Below are positions 46,539 through 56,416 of a stretch of DNA of 57,952 nt, in pieces. The notes beneath the pieces are model-generated. The model made no database searches. It was given only the letters and a program-made list of their open reading frames with translations, and was not told where the DNA came from. The stretch lies in contig JAOXSA010000191.1 in assembly GCA_025800245.1 (NCBI GenBank), positions 1 through 57,952 on the forward strand, given 5' to 3'. The position numbers were made by a program, and so were the translations under genes. The DNA is from Amphritea sp. GTDB lineage: Bacteria; Pseudomonadota; Gammaproteobacteria; Pseudomonadales; Balneatricaceae. How positions within the stretch are numbered: position 1 is the stretch's first letter; each line of letters starts with the position of its first letter.

Positions 46539-47705
46539 ATGAATTCACCCGCCAAAATTCTTTTTTACGTCCAGTACCTGCTGGGCATCGGCCATGTGCG
46601 CCGGGCTGCGCTGAATGTACAGGCAATGACCAAAGCGGGACTGGAAGTTCATGTGGTATTCGGTGGTATGCCGCTGCCGCATATCAGTTTCGCACCGGCA
46701 ACCGTTCATCACCTGACGCCGGTACGCAGTGCTGATGAAGGTTTCAGCGGTCTGGTTAAAGCCGATGGATCAGCACTGATCGACCAGGATAAAGCAGAAC
46801 GCACAGCCGCACTGTTGCAGATCTGTGAAGATGTCAGACCGGACCTGATCATTACCGAAACCTATCCGTTTGGCCGTCGTCAGATGCGCTTCGAGTTGAA
46901 GCCACTATTAAAGTGGGTGAAGCAGCAGTCGGTTCCACCGGCACTGGTCGCATCAATCCGCGATATACAGCAGGCCCGCAAGCCTGAGAGACAGCAGGAA
47001 ACCGTTGATCTGATTAATGACTACTACGATCAGGTACTGGTGCATGGCGATGAGGCATTCACCCCACTACAGGCCAGTTTTGATCTGGCCGGCCAGATCA
47101 GCGAAAAAACCGCTTATTCAGGCTATATCTGCCCGCCTGCAGTGCCACAAAAAGCCCGCGAACCACTGATTCTGTTCTCTATTGGTGGCGGTGCAGTAGG
47201 GAAAGAGATTCTCGATACAGCGGTGGCTCTGCATAACACCGGCTTTGCGAATGATTGCCAGTGGCTTCTGATCACAGGACCGAATATGGCTGCTGAGGAT
47301 AAGCTGACTCTTCAGCAGGCAGAACGCCCGGGACTGAAGGTGGTCGAACTGGCCGATGACTTTATCGACAGCATGAGCAGAGCAAGGCTTTCAGTCTCCA
47401 TGGCGGGTTACAACACCGTAATGGATATTCTGCAGACTCAGGTACCCGCCGTGGTCGTTCCCTTTGAAGCGGAAGGTGAAACCGAACAGATCACCCGGGC
47501 ACTGTTACTGGAAGACAAAGGCCTGATGACCATTGTCCGGGAGAAATCACTGACACCTGATAAGCTGCAACAGGCAATGGAACAGGCGATGGCACAAGCC
47601 AGTGGCCGCCCGGACATTGATATGGACGGCGCCTCACACAGCGCATCTCTGGTCAGAAAGTGGGCTGAAAATAGCCCGGCGTACAGACAACGACAGGACA
47701 GCTGA
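46539..47705 (+). CDS. MurG-like glycosyltransferase (glycan cluster gene 2)
   Basis: 388 residues, paralogous in plan to gene 1: YLLGIGHVRRAALNVQAM at the N-terminus, LFSIGGGAVGKEILDTAV in the middle, and MAGYNTVMDILQTQVPAVVVPFEAEGETEQ towards the end, a nucleotide-sugar binding pattern. Shared GxGHxRR loops suggest the two act on related or successive acceptors. The following gene starts one base after its stop. Confidence 0.85.
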   Translation: MNSPAKILFYVQYLLGIGHVRRAALNVQAMTKAGLEVHVVFGGMPLPHISFAPATVHHLTPVRSADEGFSGLVKADGSALIDQDKAERTAALLQICEDVRPDLIITETYPFGRRQMRFELKPLLKWVKQQSVPPALVASIRDIQQARKPERQQETVDLINDYYDQVLVHGDEAFTPLQASFDLAGQISEKTAYSGYICPPAVPQKAREPLILFSIGGGAVGKEILDTAVALHNTGFANDCQWLLITGPNMAAEDKLTLQQAERPGLKVVELADDFIDSMSRARLSVSMAGYNTVMDILQTQVPAVVVPFEAEGETEQITRALLLEDKGLMTIVREKSLTPDKLQQAMEQAMAQASGRPDIDMDGASHSASLVRKWAENSPAYRQRQDS

Positions 47706-47706
47706 G

Positions 47707-48459
47707 ATGGATATCTGGGCGGAATTAAAGAACGAACTGAGACAACAACCGTCGCCGGTGAGTCTGTGGTGGCGGGACGATGACGCTATTGCTGATTCAC
47801 CGGCCTTACAGCAACTTCTGTCTCTGGCTGAACAGCACAGTGTTGCGGTGCATCTGGCGGTAATTCCCCAGCGTTTAGAAACCAGTCTGGATTGTATCGG
47901 ACAGCCGCAATACCAGCCCATTTGCTATGTCATGCAGCACGGTATCAGCCATCAGAGCCATGCTCTGGAAGGTCAGCGCAAAGTAGAACTGGGCGGCGGC
48001 CGAGCGGTAGCCGATATCATCAGTGACCTGCGCGAAGGCCGGCAAATCCTGGCGCAACACTTTGGTGATCAGTATGTTGATATTCTGGTCCCACCCTGGA
48101 ACCGACTCAGTGATGAAGTACAGGAACAACTGCCTGGCATCGGTTACTCAAGACTGTCAGTCCTCGGACCACGTCCCGAGCCGGAATCTGGCGAGCTACC
48201 GCAACTGAATGTCCATCTGGATATCATTGACTGGAAAGCCCGTCAGTTTGCCGGTGACGAAACCATACTCCGACGTTTACTCAGCCTGCTGCAACTCAGA
48301 CGGATGGGCCAGCTGGATGAAGCTGAACCGCTGGGGCTGATGACGCACCACCTTGATCACGATGCACCCTGCTGGGATTTCATCGATCGGTTCCTGGCAT
48401 TCAGCCATGCTCAGCCGAATATTCAATGGCTGGCAGGTCAGCCTCTGACAAAATACTGA
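47707..48459 (+). CDS. NodB-like polysaccharide deacetylase family protein
   Basis: 250 residues from ATG 47707. It has the carbohydrate esterase 4 layout: metal-binding acids in WWRDDDA, a His-rich motif MQHGISHQSHA, VPPWNRL as the R/P-W motif, and MTHHLDHD late. No signal peptide, so it would act on a cytoplasmic glycan or lipid-linked intermediate, unlike secreted chitin or peptidoglycan deacetylases. It probably removes N-acetyl groups from the glycan assembled by the neighbouring glycosyltransferases. Confidence 0.8.
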   Translation: MDIWAELKNELRQQPSPVSLWWRDDDAIADSPALQQLLSLAEQHSVAVHLAVIPQRLETSLDCIGQPQYQPICYVMQHGISHQSHALEGQRKVELGGGRAVADIISDLREGRQILAQHFGDQYVDILVPPWNRLSDEVQEQLPGIGYSRLSVLGPRPEPESGELPQLNVHLDIIDWKARQFAGDETILRRLLSLLQLRRMGQLDEAEPLGLMTHHLDHDAPCWDFIDRFLAFSHAQPNIQWLAGQPLTKY

Positions 48460-48497
48460 GCCACCTTTTTCTGTTCGACAACACACGGGATTGATGA

Positions 48498-49712
48498 GTG
48501 AAGAAAATTGCACTGATTCTTAAAGGTTATCCACGACTGTCTGAAACCTTCATTGCTCAGGAGATACGAGCACTGGAACAACGGGGTATGGACATTACCC
48601 TGATCTCTCTGCGTCATCCGACCGATAAGAGCGTGCATCCGATTCATCGTCAGATTCAGGCGCCGGTTATCTACCTGCCGGAATATCTGCATCAGGAACC
48701 ATTGCGGGTCCTCAAAGCCTGGTTTAAATGCCGTAAACAGTTCTCTCTGAAAGCGGCATGGGAAACTTTCAGAAAGGACTATAAGCGGGATAAAACGCGA
48801 AATCGTATTCGCCGTTTTGGTCAGTCTCTGGTGCTTGCTGCCGAGCTACCAGAGGGAACTCAGCAGATGTACGCCCATTTTCTGCATACTCCGGCGTCGG
48901 TAACCCGCTATGCTGCACTGATGAATGGCATCCCCTGGAGCTGCTCTGCTCACGCCAAGGATATCTGGACCTCAGAAGAGTGGGACCTCAGAGAGAAACT
49001 GGCAGAACTGGAGTGGCTATCAACCTGCACCCGAGCCAACTTTGATTACCTGCGCGGCCTGACCAGCACACCGGAAAAAGTACAACTGGTCTATCATGGA
49101 CTGGACTTTAACCGTTTCGATAGCAGCGAAAGTAAGCCAGCCGGAAAAACTCCATCGGAGCCGGTTAAGATTATCAGCGTTGGCCGGGCAGTCGCGAAGA
49201 AAGGCTATGACGACCTGCTTAACGCACTGGCTATGTTGCCAGATGATCTGAACTGGCGTTTTATTCATATCGGTGGTGGTACCTTGCTGGAGACACTGAA
49301 GCAGCAAGCGGAAAATCTGGGCATTGCTGACAAGATCGAATGGCGCGAAGCCCTGCCACAGGAAGAAGTTCTGGCGGCGTACCGTGACAGCGACATGTTT
49401 GTTCTGGCCAGTAAGATAGTTGCCGATGGTGATCGTGATGGCCTGCCGAATGTATTAATGGAAGCCCAGAGTCAGGGACTCTGCTGTCTGGCTACCGACA
49501 TTTCCGGCATACCGGAGCTGATCACCAATAATGAAAACGGGCTGTTGGTCCGACCGGAAGACCCGCAAGGGCTGGCGCAGGCACTGCAGCGTCTGATCAG
49601 CGACGATCAGTTACGTTTACAGTTGGGACAGGCCGGCAAAAAACACCTGCGGGAAAACTTTGATGTTGAGATCGGCATTGACCAGTTAGTCGATCTGTTC
49701 CATAACCGATAG
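48498..49712 (+). CDS. GT4 glycosyltransferase (glycan cluster gene 4)
   Basis: 404 residues, GT-B. N-terminal ALILKGYPRLSETFIAQEIRALEQRG is typical of colanic-acid-type GT4 enzymes. The C-terminal half has ISVGRAVAKKGYDDLLNAL, and the EX7E-like donor site is in ASKIVADGDRDGLPNVLMEAQSQG. Start GTG 48498. It lies 38 bases after the deacetylase gene and 8 bases before the next gene. Confidence 0.9.
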   Translation: MKKIALILKGYPRLSETFIAQEIRALEQRGMDITLISLRHPTDKSVHPIHRQIQAPVIYLPEYLHQEPLRVLKAWFKCRKQFSLKAAWETFRKDYKRDKTRNRIRRFGQSLVLAAELPEGTQQMYAHFLHTPASVTRYAALMNGIPWSCSAHAKDIWTSEEWDLREKLAELEWLSTCTRANFDYLRGLTSTPEKVQLVYHGLDFNRFDSSESKPAGKTPSEPVKIISVGRAVAKKGYDDLLNALAMLPDDLNWRFIHIGGGTLLETLKQQAENLGIADKIEWREALPQEEVLAAYRDSDMFVLASKIVADGDRDGLPNVLMEAQSQGLCCLATDISGIPELITNNENGLLVRPEDPQGLAQALQRLISDDQLRLQLGQAGKKHLRENFDVEIGIDQLVDLFHNR

Positions 49713-49720
49713 CCGTCACA

Positions 49721-50848
49721 ATGCCTGAAATAGCCTTCTATGCGCCTCTGAAATCCCCCGGACACCCGAATCCTTCGGGGGACCGCCAGATCGCCCGGCT
49801 GTTTGTTCAGGCAATTGAAACGGCAGGTCATAACGTCACTCTGGCCAGTCAGTTCCGGCCACTGGAGCGCACTGGAGATAATCAACGCCAACAGCGGCTG
49901 ATCAGCATTGGGCAGTGCCTGGCAGAACGTCTTCTGCGGCACTGGCAAGCAATCGGCTACCGACCGGATCTCTGGTTCACCTATCATCTGTACTATAAAT
50001 CGCCTGATCTGCTCGGCCCCTATATCTGCCAGCAGCTGGGTATTCCCTATGTTGTCGCCGAAGCATCTCACTCACCTAAACAAGCCTTTGGCCCCTGGCA
50101 ACCCTTTCATGATCGGGTTGACCTGGCGCTGAAACAAGCTGACCGGATCTGCTGCATCAATCCTGTCGATATTCCGGCACTGGACACTTTCTGTAGTGGG
50201 CATCATGGCGCCGGACATAAACGAATTAAAACTCTACCGGCGTTTATCCACAGTGCAGCTGTAACACCAGTCGATAAAGCCGATATCGCCAGAAAATACA
50301 ATCTCCAGCCGGATCAGCCATGGCTGGTTACTATCGCGATGATGCGCCCCGGGGATAAACTGGAATCATATAAACTGCTGGCTGAAGCACTGCACAAGAG
50401 CCATAGCCGGTTCAACCTTCTGGTGATTGGTGGCGGTAAGTGCGAAAACGAAGTACATCGGCTGTTACAGGATTCCAGAGTTCGCTTTGCCGGCAAGCTG
50501 GATAACGATGAAGTGATGCAATTACTGCCGCATTTCAGTCTCAATCTCTGGCCTGCGGTCAATGAGGCCCTGGGACTGAACTTCCTGGAATCTCAGTCAG
50601 CCGGCGTACCGGTAATCGCAGGAGATGAGCGGGGAGTACATTCTGTTGTACAGAATGGCGTCACCGGTATTCTCTGTCCGATGCGGGATTCTGAAGCGCT
50701 GGCAAAAGCGCTGGATCAATTGCTATCAGATTCAGACCGTCTCAGTATGATGCAGCGACAAGCGCCGGATTACGTTGAACAGAATCACAGCCTTCAAAGT
50801 ACTGCTGAACGACTCGACGATATTTTTCAGGAACTTATCCCGGTATGA
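49721..50848 (+). CDS. GT4-like glycosyltransferase (glycan cluster gene 5)
   Basis: 375 residues with an N-terminal FYAPLKSPGHPNPSGDRQIAR acceptor region and a C-terminal GT1-type domain: VTIAMMRPGDKLESY, LVIGGG, and LWPAVNEALGLNFLESQSAGVPVIAGD. A second GT4 in tandem with gene 4 but clearly diverged. Its stop overlaps the next ATG by 4 bases (ATGA). Confidence 0.87.
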   Translation: MPEIAFYAPLKSPGHPNPSGDRQIARLFVQAIETAGHNVTLASQFRPLERTGDNQRQQRLISIGQCLAERLLRHWQAIGYRPDLWFTYHLYYKSPDLLGPYICQQLGIPYVVAEASHSPKQAFGPWQPFHDRVDLALKQADRICCINPVDIPALDTFCSGHHGAGHKRIKTLPAFIHSAAVTPVDKADIARKYNLQPDQPWLVTIAMMRPGDKLESYKLLAEALHKSHSRFNLLVIGGGKCENEVHRLLQDSRVRFAGKLDNDEVMQLLPHFSLNLWPAVNEALGLNFLESQSAGVPVIAGDERGVHSVVQNGVTGILCPMRDSEALAKALDQLLSDSDRLSMMQRQAPDYVEQNHSLQSTAERLDDIFQELIPV

Positions 50849-51432
50849 CTGATTTCTATTTTCTGCGTCACGGTATCACCGAGTGGAATCAGCAAAAGCG
50901 AATTCAGGGCCGCACCGATATCAGTTTATCTGCCGAAGGCAGAACACTGCTTATGCAACGACAACTTCCAACGCAGCTACAAAGTATGCAGTGGTATAGC
51001 AGCCCCCTGCGAAGGGCTTTGCAAACAGCGGAGTGCTTTTCACTACAACCGCAGCTGAGTGAAGCGCTGATTGAGATGAACTGGGGCGAGTGGGAGGGCC
51101 AACAACTCCCGGTCTTACGCAGTGACCAGCAATACGCCGAAGAGTTTGCCCGTCAGGAAAACCAGGGGCTCTATCTGCAGCCACCCGGCGGTGAACGCCC
51201 GTTGGATGTGCAGACCCGGGTCAGCCGCTGGGCTGAAAGTATCCACCAGCTGTCAGATGAAGCGGTGGGATGTATATGTCATAAGGGCGTTATACGGGCC
51301 ATTTATGCTGCCGCCAGCGACTGGAACATGCTCGGAAAGCCACCTCATAAGCTGGATTTCACAGCACTTCAGGTATTCAGCTTCGATGACAACGGCTGGC
51401 ATATTAAACAGCTGAATCTTCCTCTGAAATAA
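50845..51432 (+). CDS. Histidine phosphatase family protein (glycan cluster gene 6)
   Basis: 195 residues of the phosphoglycerate-mutase-like superfamily. Phosphorylated His in FLRHGITEWNQ, SSPLRRALQTAE, MNWGEWEG and the second catalytic His in CHKGVIRAI. Translationally coupled to the glycosyltransferase before it, so its substrate is probably a sugar phosphate or lipid-phosphate of the same pathway rather than a glycolytic intermediate (inference). Confidence 0.88.
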   Translation: MTDFYFLRHGITEWNQQKRIQGRTDISLSAEGRTLLMQRQLPTQLQSMQWYSSPLRRALQTAECFSLQPQLSEALIEMNWGEWEGQQLPVLRSDQQYAEEFARQENQGLYLQPPGGERPLDVQTRVSRWAESIHQLSDEAVGCICHKGVIRAIYAAASDWNMLGKPPHKLDFTALQVFSFDDNGWHIKQLNLPLK

Positions 51433-51636
51433 CCCCGCTTCATGCCCTTCTCTTCACCAGCTTAGAGAACAATAAGTTAGCAAACATAACCATTCTGAAA
51501 TAATTTTTGAACAAACGATCAATATACTTATTCCAGTTTTGTCTACTTTCAGACCATTCAGCTCTTTTCGTCCATACTGAACCCTGTCATTATCAGAGTA
51601 AATAACCATAAAAGTGCTACGGATTGTCCATCGAAT

Positions 51637-53535
51637 ATGTTTGTAACTGAAGCCGCTGAACATCAGCAAAATCAGACTCAACAGGAACAGCCTCTGCTCG
51701 AGGTACGTAATCTGGCGGTGAACTTCAAAGTCCACGGCAGTGATGTCGCTGCGGTCAAAGATGTCAGTCTTTCAATTCCCCGGGGCAAAACTGTCGCGAT
51801 TGTGGGCGAATCCGGTTCAGGAAAATCAGTCACCTCTCAGGCCATTCTGGGCATTTTGCCAGCGAACGGTTATATCGCCAGTGGCGAGATTATCTATAAC
51901 CACCAATCCACCCGTATCGATATCGCACAATTGTCTCCGAAGGGATCACAGATGCGGGATCTGCGCGGTAACCAGATCAGTATCATTTTCCAGGAACCGA
52001 TGGTTTCACTATCACCGGTTCACACTCTGCTTGATCAGATTGGTGAAGCTCTTAAGTTACACAAGCAGGTTTCAAAATCCGGGCTACGCGACGCGGTGCT
52101 ACGCATGCTGGAAAAAACCGGGTTTCCGGATCCGGAGCGCGCATTGACCCAATACCCGTTCGAGCTATCCGGAGGTCTCCGACAGCGGGCAATGATCGCG
52201 ATGGCGCTGATTTGTCAGCCCAGTCTGCTGATTGCTGATGAGCCGACCACTGCTCTCGATGTGACTGTTCAGGCACAGATACTGCAACTGATCAAATCCC
52301 TGCAATCAGAATTCGGGATGTCAGTCCTGCTGATCACTCACGATCTGGGGGTGGTCGCTAATATGGCCGATGATGTCGTGGTAATGTTTCACGGCGAAGT
52401 GGTTGAACGGGGACCAATAGAGGCGCTGTTCAACAATCCACAGCACCCTTATCTGAAAGCACTGTTCGCGGCGATACCCACCTTTGATATGGAAGATGAT
52501 GCCCGACTGCAGTCCCTGCGACCTGTGACGCTGGACAGTAAGTATCTGAAACAGCATCGCCATCAATGGACCGAGGAACAAAAAGCCATTGCACCTCACC
52601 TCTGTATCCGGAATCTGTGCAAAGACTACCAGACCCGCCACGGTAGCTGGCAGGGTCAGGCCAGTATTACCCATGCGGTAAGAGACTTTAATCTGCAGAT
52701 TCCGGTGGGTGAGAGTTTTGGTCTGGTGGGCGAAAGTGGCTGCGGCAAAACCACCCTGAGTAAGATGCTGATGCGGGCGCTGGAACCTACCCAAGGTGAA
52801 ATTCTGTATAACGACGGTGGCCAGCAGATCAACATTAATCAGCTCACTGATGAGCAGATGCGAAGCTTCCGGCCCAAAATGCAGTTCGTTTTTCAGGACC
52901 CGTTCAGTTCTCTGAGCCCGAGAATGACAGTACTGGATATTCTGCAGGAACCGTTCATTATCCACGGCATCGGTGATCCGCAATCCAATAAAGAACGGGC
53001 CAAGGAGCTGATGCATCTGGTTGGACTGGATACACGCTTCCTGAACCGTTATCCACACAGTTTCTCTGGCGGTCAGCGTCAGCGGATCAGTATTGCACGG
53101 GCTCTGGCCCTCGAACCGGACCTGTTAATTCTGGATGAACCGGTATCGGCGCTGGATGTATCAGTACAGGCACAGATTCTGAACCTGTTAAAAGACCTGC
53201 AACAGGATCTGGGCCTTACCTATCTGTTTATATCTCATAACCTGGCGGTTGTTGATTATATCGCAGACCGTATCGGGGTCATGTGCCGTGGCCAACTGGT
53301 AGAGATTGCTCCCCGCCACACCTTGTTCCGGGACCCACGCCACCCATACACCCATGCCCTGATGGCTGCTATCCCATATCCGGAACTGGACCGCCCTCTC
53401 GACCACAGCCAGCTGGACCGTCGTCATATGGACCCGACAGGCTGGCCAGAACCGTTTAAACTGATAGATGATGATCCCGGCCAGATGCGAGAAATTGGCC
53501 CGGATCACTTTATCCGGGAGATGACTACACCATGA
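51637..53535 (+). CDS. Fused peptide-family ABC importer ATPase (third importer)
   Basis: 632 residues: [25 protein letters not shown] and LLIADEPTTALD in the first domain; GESGCGKTT, FSGGQRQRISIARAL and LLILDEPVSALD in the second, both complete. About 60 residues beyond the last motif form a unique tail. It is the first gene of its operon, an unusual order because the binding protein normally leads. The 204-base gap before it contains one Pho-box half (CTGTCAT, 51584) but no second half. Confidence 0.95.
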   Translation: MFVTEAAEHQQNQTQQEQPLLEVRNLAVNFKVHGSDVAAVKDVSLSIPRGKTVAIVGESGSGKSVTSQAILGILPANGYIASGEIIYNHQSTRIDIAQLSPKGSQMRDLRGNQISIIFQEPMVSLSPVHTLLDQIGEALKLHKQVSKSGLRDAVLRMLEKTGFPDPERALTQYPFELSGGLRQRAMIAMALICQPSLLIADEPTTALDVTVQAQILQLIKSLQSEFGMSVLLITHDLGVVANMADDVVVMFHGEVVERGPIEALFNNPQHPYLKALFAAIPTFDMEDDARLQSLRPVTLDSKYLKQHRHQWTEEQKAIAPHLCIRNLCKDYQTRHGSWQGQASITHAVRDFNLQIPVGESFGLVGESGCGKTTLSKMLMRALEPTQGEILYNDGGQQININQLTDEQMRSFRPKMQFVFQDPFSSLSPRMTVLDILQEPFIIHGIGDPQSNKERAKELMHLVGLDTRFLNRYPHSFSGGQRQRISIARALALEPDLLILDEPVSALDVSVQAQILNLLKDLQQDLGLTYLFISHNLAVVDYIADRIGVMCRGQLVEIAPRHTLFRDPRHPYTHALMAAIPYPELDRPLDHSQLDRRHMDPTGWPEPFKLIDDDPGQMREIGPDHFIREMTTP

Positions 53536-55418
53536 AAACGTTCAGACTGATAACGCTTTCGCTGTTGGTTGCAGCTATCGGGATCTCAGCACAGGCTGCG
53601 GAAATTCCCTACCTGAAATCCCAGGTAGACAGCCAGCAGTTACCTCCAATGGAAGAACGCCTGCCTGACGAACCCGCGCAGGTCCCTTTCGAGCATCGTA
53701 AGCTGGGAGACTACGGCGGTAAGATACGCATGCTGATGTCCAAGGCGAAAGATATTCGCCAGATGGTGGTTTTCGGGTATTCCCGTCTGGTGGGATATGA
53801 CGAAAACCTGACCCTACGAGCCGATATTCTGAAATCCGTTGAAGTCGATCATAACCGGGTTTTCACACTGCATCTGCGTCAGGGCATGCGCTGGTCAGAT
53901 GGCCACCCTTTTACTGCAGAAGACTTCCGGTTTTACTGGGAAGATGTTGCAAACAATGACGTTCTTTCACCTTTTGGTCCGACCAAAACACTGCTCGCAC
54001 AAGGGCAGAAGCCCCTCTTTGAGGTCATCGACCAATACACCGTACGCTATACCTGGCCGGTACCTAATCCCTATTTTCTGCCGGCAGTAGCTGCTCCCCG
54101 ACCGCTGTTCATCTATATGCCAGCTCACTATATGAAACAGTTTCATGCCGACTATCAGAGTGAAGAAACGCTTCAGAAGGCGATGGATGAAGCCCGCAAG
54201 CGAAACTGGCGTGGATTATTTGTGGCAAAAGGCCGGCAATATAAACTGACCAATCCTGATCTCCCCAGCCTGCAACCCTGGATCAATACTACCCGACCAC
54301 CCGCAGAGCGCTTTATGTTTGTCCGCAACCCGTTCTTCCATCGGGTTGACTCTGAAGGTCGTCAACTGCCCTATATTGATGAAATCGAGATCAACCTGGC
54401 TTCCACCGGGCTGATCCCCGCAAAAGCCGGCTCAGGTGATGTAGACCTGCAGGCAAGGTATCTTCGTCTTGATAATTACACCTTCCTCAAAGAGGGTGAA
54501 GAAAATGGCAACTACAACGTCAATCTCTGGGAAACCGGTCGCGGAGCCCAGATTGCACTGTATCCGAACCTGAATGCCAACGACCCCAAATGGCGGGAAC
54601 TGATGCGGGATGTACGCTTCCGCCGGGCTCTGTCACTGGGCGTCAACCGCCATGAGATCAATCAGGTTGTTTACTTCGGTCTGGCCCGGGATATGGCCAA
54701 TACCGTTCTTCCAAGCTGCCCGTTATTCCGGGAAGAATATGCCGATGCCTGGAGTGACTTCGATCTCGATCGTGCTAACCAGCTACTGGATGAAATCGGT
54801 CTGGACAGAAAAGACAGTCGCGGCATCCGCCTGTTCCCTAATGGCGAACCGCTGGAGATTCTGGTTCAGACCGCTGGCGAAAGCACTGAAGAAACCGATG
54901 TGTTATCACTGGTGGAAGACAGCTGGAAAAAGATCGGCGTGCAGATGTATGTCAAACCGACCCAGCGGGAAGTACTGCGTAACCGGGTCTTTTCTGGTGA
55001 AGCCATAATGTCAGCCTGGTTCGGCCTGCCTAACGGACTGCCTATTGCCAGTATGAGCCCTGAACAACTGGCTCCCACCCATCAGGATCAGTATCAATGG
55101 CCTAAGTGGGGTCGGTTTTACGAGACCGGCGAAGGTGAAGCACCCACAATGCCAGACGTCGCCGAACTGGTTAAGCTGAATGATGCCTGGGGTAAAACCA
55201 CCAGCTCGCGCCACCGGGAACGGATCTGGCAACGAATGCTTCAACTTCACTCACGCAATGTCTACTCCATCGGTCTGGTCAGCGGCGTACTGCAACCGCT
55301 GGTTGTGAATAAAAAGCTCAAGAATGTGCCGGAGCGGGCCTTTTATAACTGGGATCCCGGCGCCTATTTCGGTATCCATAATATGCCAACATTCTTCTAC
55401 GCCGCAGAGGACCAGTAA
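53532..55418 (+). CDS. Extracellular solute-binding protein, SBP_bac_5 long type (third importer)
   Basis: 628 residues with a signal peptide ending SAQAA. Like the left-cassette binding protein it has the long-type signature NPFFHRVDSEGRQLPYIDEIEI and the RQGMRWSDGHPFTAEDF region, so those two are relatives. Its ATG overlaps the ATPase stop by 4 bases. Long-type proteins often bind oligosaccharides or other non-peptides. With a glycan cluster just upstream, recovery of a glycan fragment is one possibility, unproven. Confidence 0.93.
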   Translation: MKTFRLITLSLLVAAIGISAQAAEIPYLKSQVDSQQLPPMEERLPDEPAQVPFEHRKLGDYGGKIRMLMSKAKDIRQMVVFGYSRLVGYDENLTLRADILKSVEVDHNRVFTLHLRQGMRWSDGHPFTAEDFRFYWEDVANNDVLSPFGPTKTLLAQGQKPLFEVIDQYTVRYTWPVPNPYFLPAVAAPRPLFIYMPAHYMKQFHADYQSEETLQKAMDEARKRNWRGLFVAKGRQYKLTNPDLPSLQPWINTTRPPAERFMFVRNPFFHRVDSEGRQLPYIDEIEINLASTGLIPAKAGSGDVDLQARYLRLDNYTFLKEGEENGNYNVNLWETGRGAQIALYPNLNANDPKWRELMRDVRFRRALSLGVNRHEINQVVYFGLARDMANTVLPSCPLFREEYADAWSDFDLDRANQLLDEIGLDRKDSRGIRLFPNGEPLEILVQTAGESTEETDVLSLVEDSWKKIGVQMYVKPTQREVLRNRVFSGEAIMSAWFGLPNGLPIASMSPEQLAPTHQDQYQWPKWGRFYETGEGEAPTMPDVAELVKLNDAWGKTTSSRHRERIWQRMLQLHSRNVYSIGLVSGVLQPLVVNKKLKNVPERAFYNWDPGAYFGIHNMPTFFYAAEDQ

Positions 55419-56416
55419 TGCTGAAGTACCTAGCCAAACGGATTTTGCTGATGATACCGACTCTGGTGGTCATCAGTATGCTGGTATTTATCATTATCCA
55501 ACTGCCGCCCGGTGACTATCTGGAAAGCTATATTGCCGAACTGGAAAGTCAGGGTGAGAGTGTTGATCCGCAGAAAATCGAGTTTCTACGGGAAGAGTAT
55601 GGTCTGAACATGCCCCTGTGGAAGCAATATCTGGTCTGGGTAACAGGCTTTGTTCAGGGCGATCTGGGCTACTCCTTTGAATACAACCTCCCGGTATCTG
55701 AAGTGATCGGTGACAAGATGTGGCTGACCATCATCGTGTCATTCTTTACCATCCTGGTGACCTGGGCGATCGCTTTTCCGATCGGAATCTATTCCGCAAC
55801 CCACCCTTACAGCTGGAGTGATTATGGTCTGACTCTGGTGGGTTTTCTGGGACTGGCTACCCCTAACTTCCTGTTAGCACTGGTGATGCTTTACCTGGCC
55901 AATCGCTATTTCGGCACCTCGATCGGTGGCCTGATGGACCCGGAATATATGGATCAGCCATGGAGCTGGGCGAAGATAAAGTCGGTGTTAGAACACCTTT
56001 GGATACCGGTACTGGTAATCGGTACTTCCGGCACCGCTGGTATGATCCGCCGCTTACGCGCCAACCTGATGGATGAACTGCGTAAACCCTACGTGGTGAC
56101 CGGTCGTGCCAAAGGAATGGGCGAAACCCGTCTGCTGGTTAAATACCCTCTGCGCCTGTCCCTGAACTTCTTCATCGCCGATATCGGCAGTATCCTGCCA
56201 AGCATTATTTCCGGTGCCGAAGTGGTCGCTGTAGTGCTTTCGTTGCCAACTACAGGACCGATCCTGCTGGCAGCACTGCAAAGTCAGGATATGTATCTGG
56301 CGGGCTCTTTCCTGATGTTTCTGGCCATGCTGACGGTGATCGGTGTATTGATATCAGATATCGCACTGGCCATGCTTGACCCCAGAATAAGGCTGCAGGG
56401 AGGGTCGAAAAAATGA
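55418..56416 (+). CDS. Peptide-family ABC permease, DppB type (third importer)
   Basis: 332 residues: N-terminal LAKRILLMIPTLVVISMLVF, PPGDYLESYIAELESQGE, ATPNFLLALVMLYLAN and the EAA loop VTGRAKGMGETRLLVKYPLRLS. One-base overlap with the binding-protein stop (TAATG) and 4-base overlap with the next gene, indicating a fixed stoichiometry. Confidence 0.95.
   Translation: MLKYLAKRILLMIPTLVVISMLVFIIIQLPPGDYLESYIAELESQGESVDPQKIEFLREEYGLNMPLWKQYLVWVTGFVQGDLGYSFEYNLPVSEVIGDKMWLTIIVSFFTILVTWAIAFPIGIYSATHPYSWSDYGLTLVGFLGLATPNFLLALVMLYLANRYFGTSIGGLMDPEYMDQPWSWAKIKSVLEHLWIPVLVIGTSGTAGMIRRLRANLMDELRKPYVVTGRAKGMGETRLLVKYPLRLSLNFFIADIGSILPSIISGAEVVAVVLSLPTTGPILLAALQSQDMYLAGSFLMFLAMLTVIGVLISDIALAMLDPRIRLQGGSKK

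Noticed and set aside
51584-51590. CTGTCAT upstream of the third importer, considered as a Pho box
   Set aside because: The positions 11 bases on either side (CATACTG and AGAGTAA) do not match a second repeat, so only a half-site exists.
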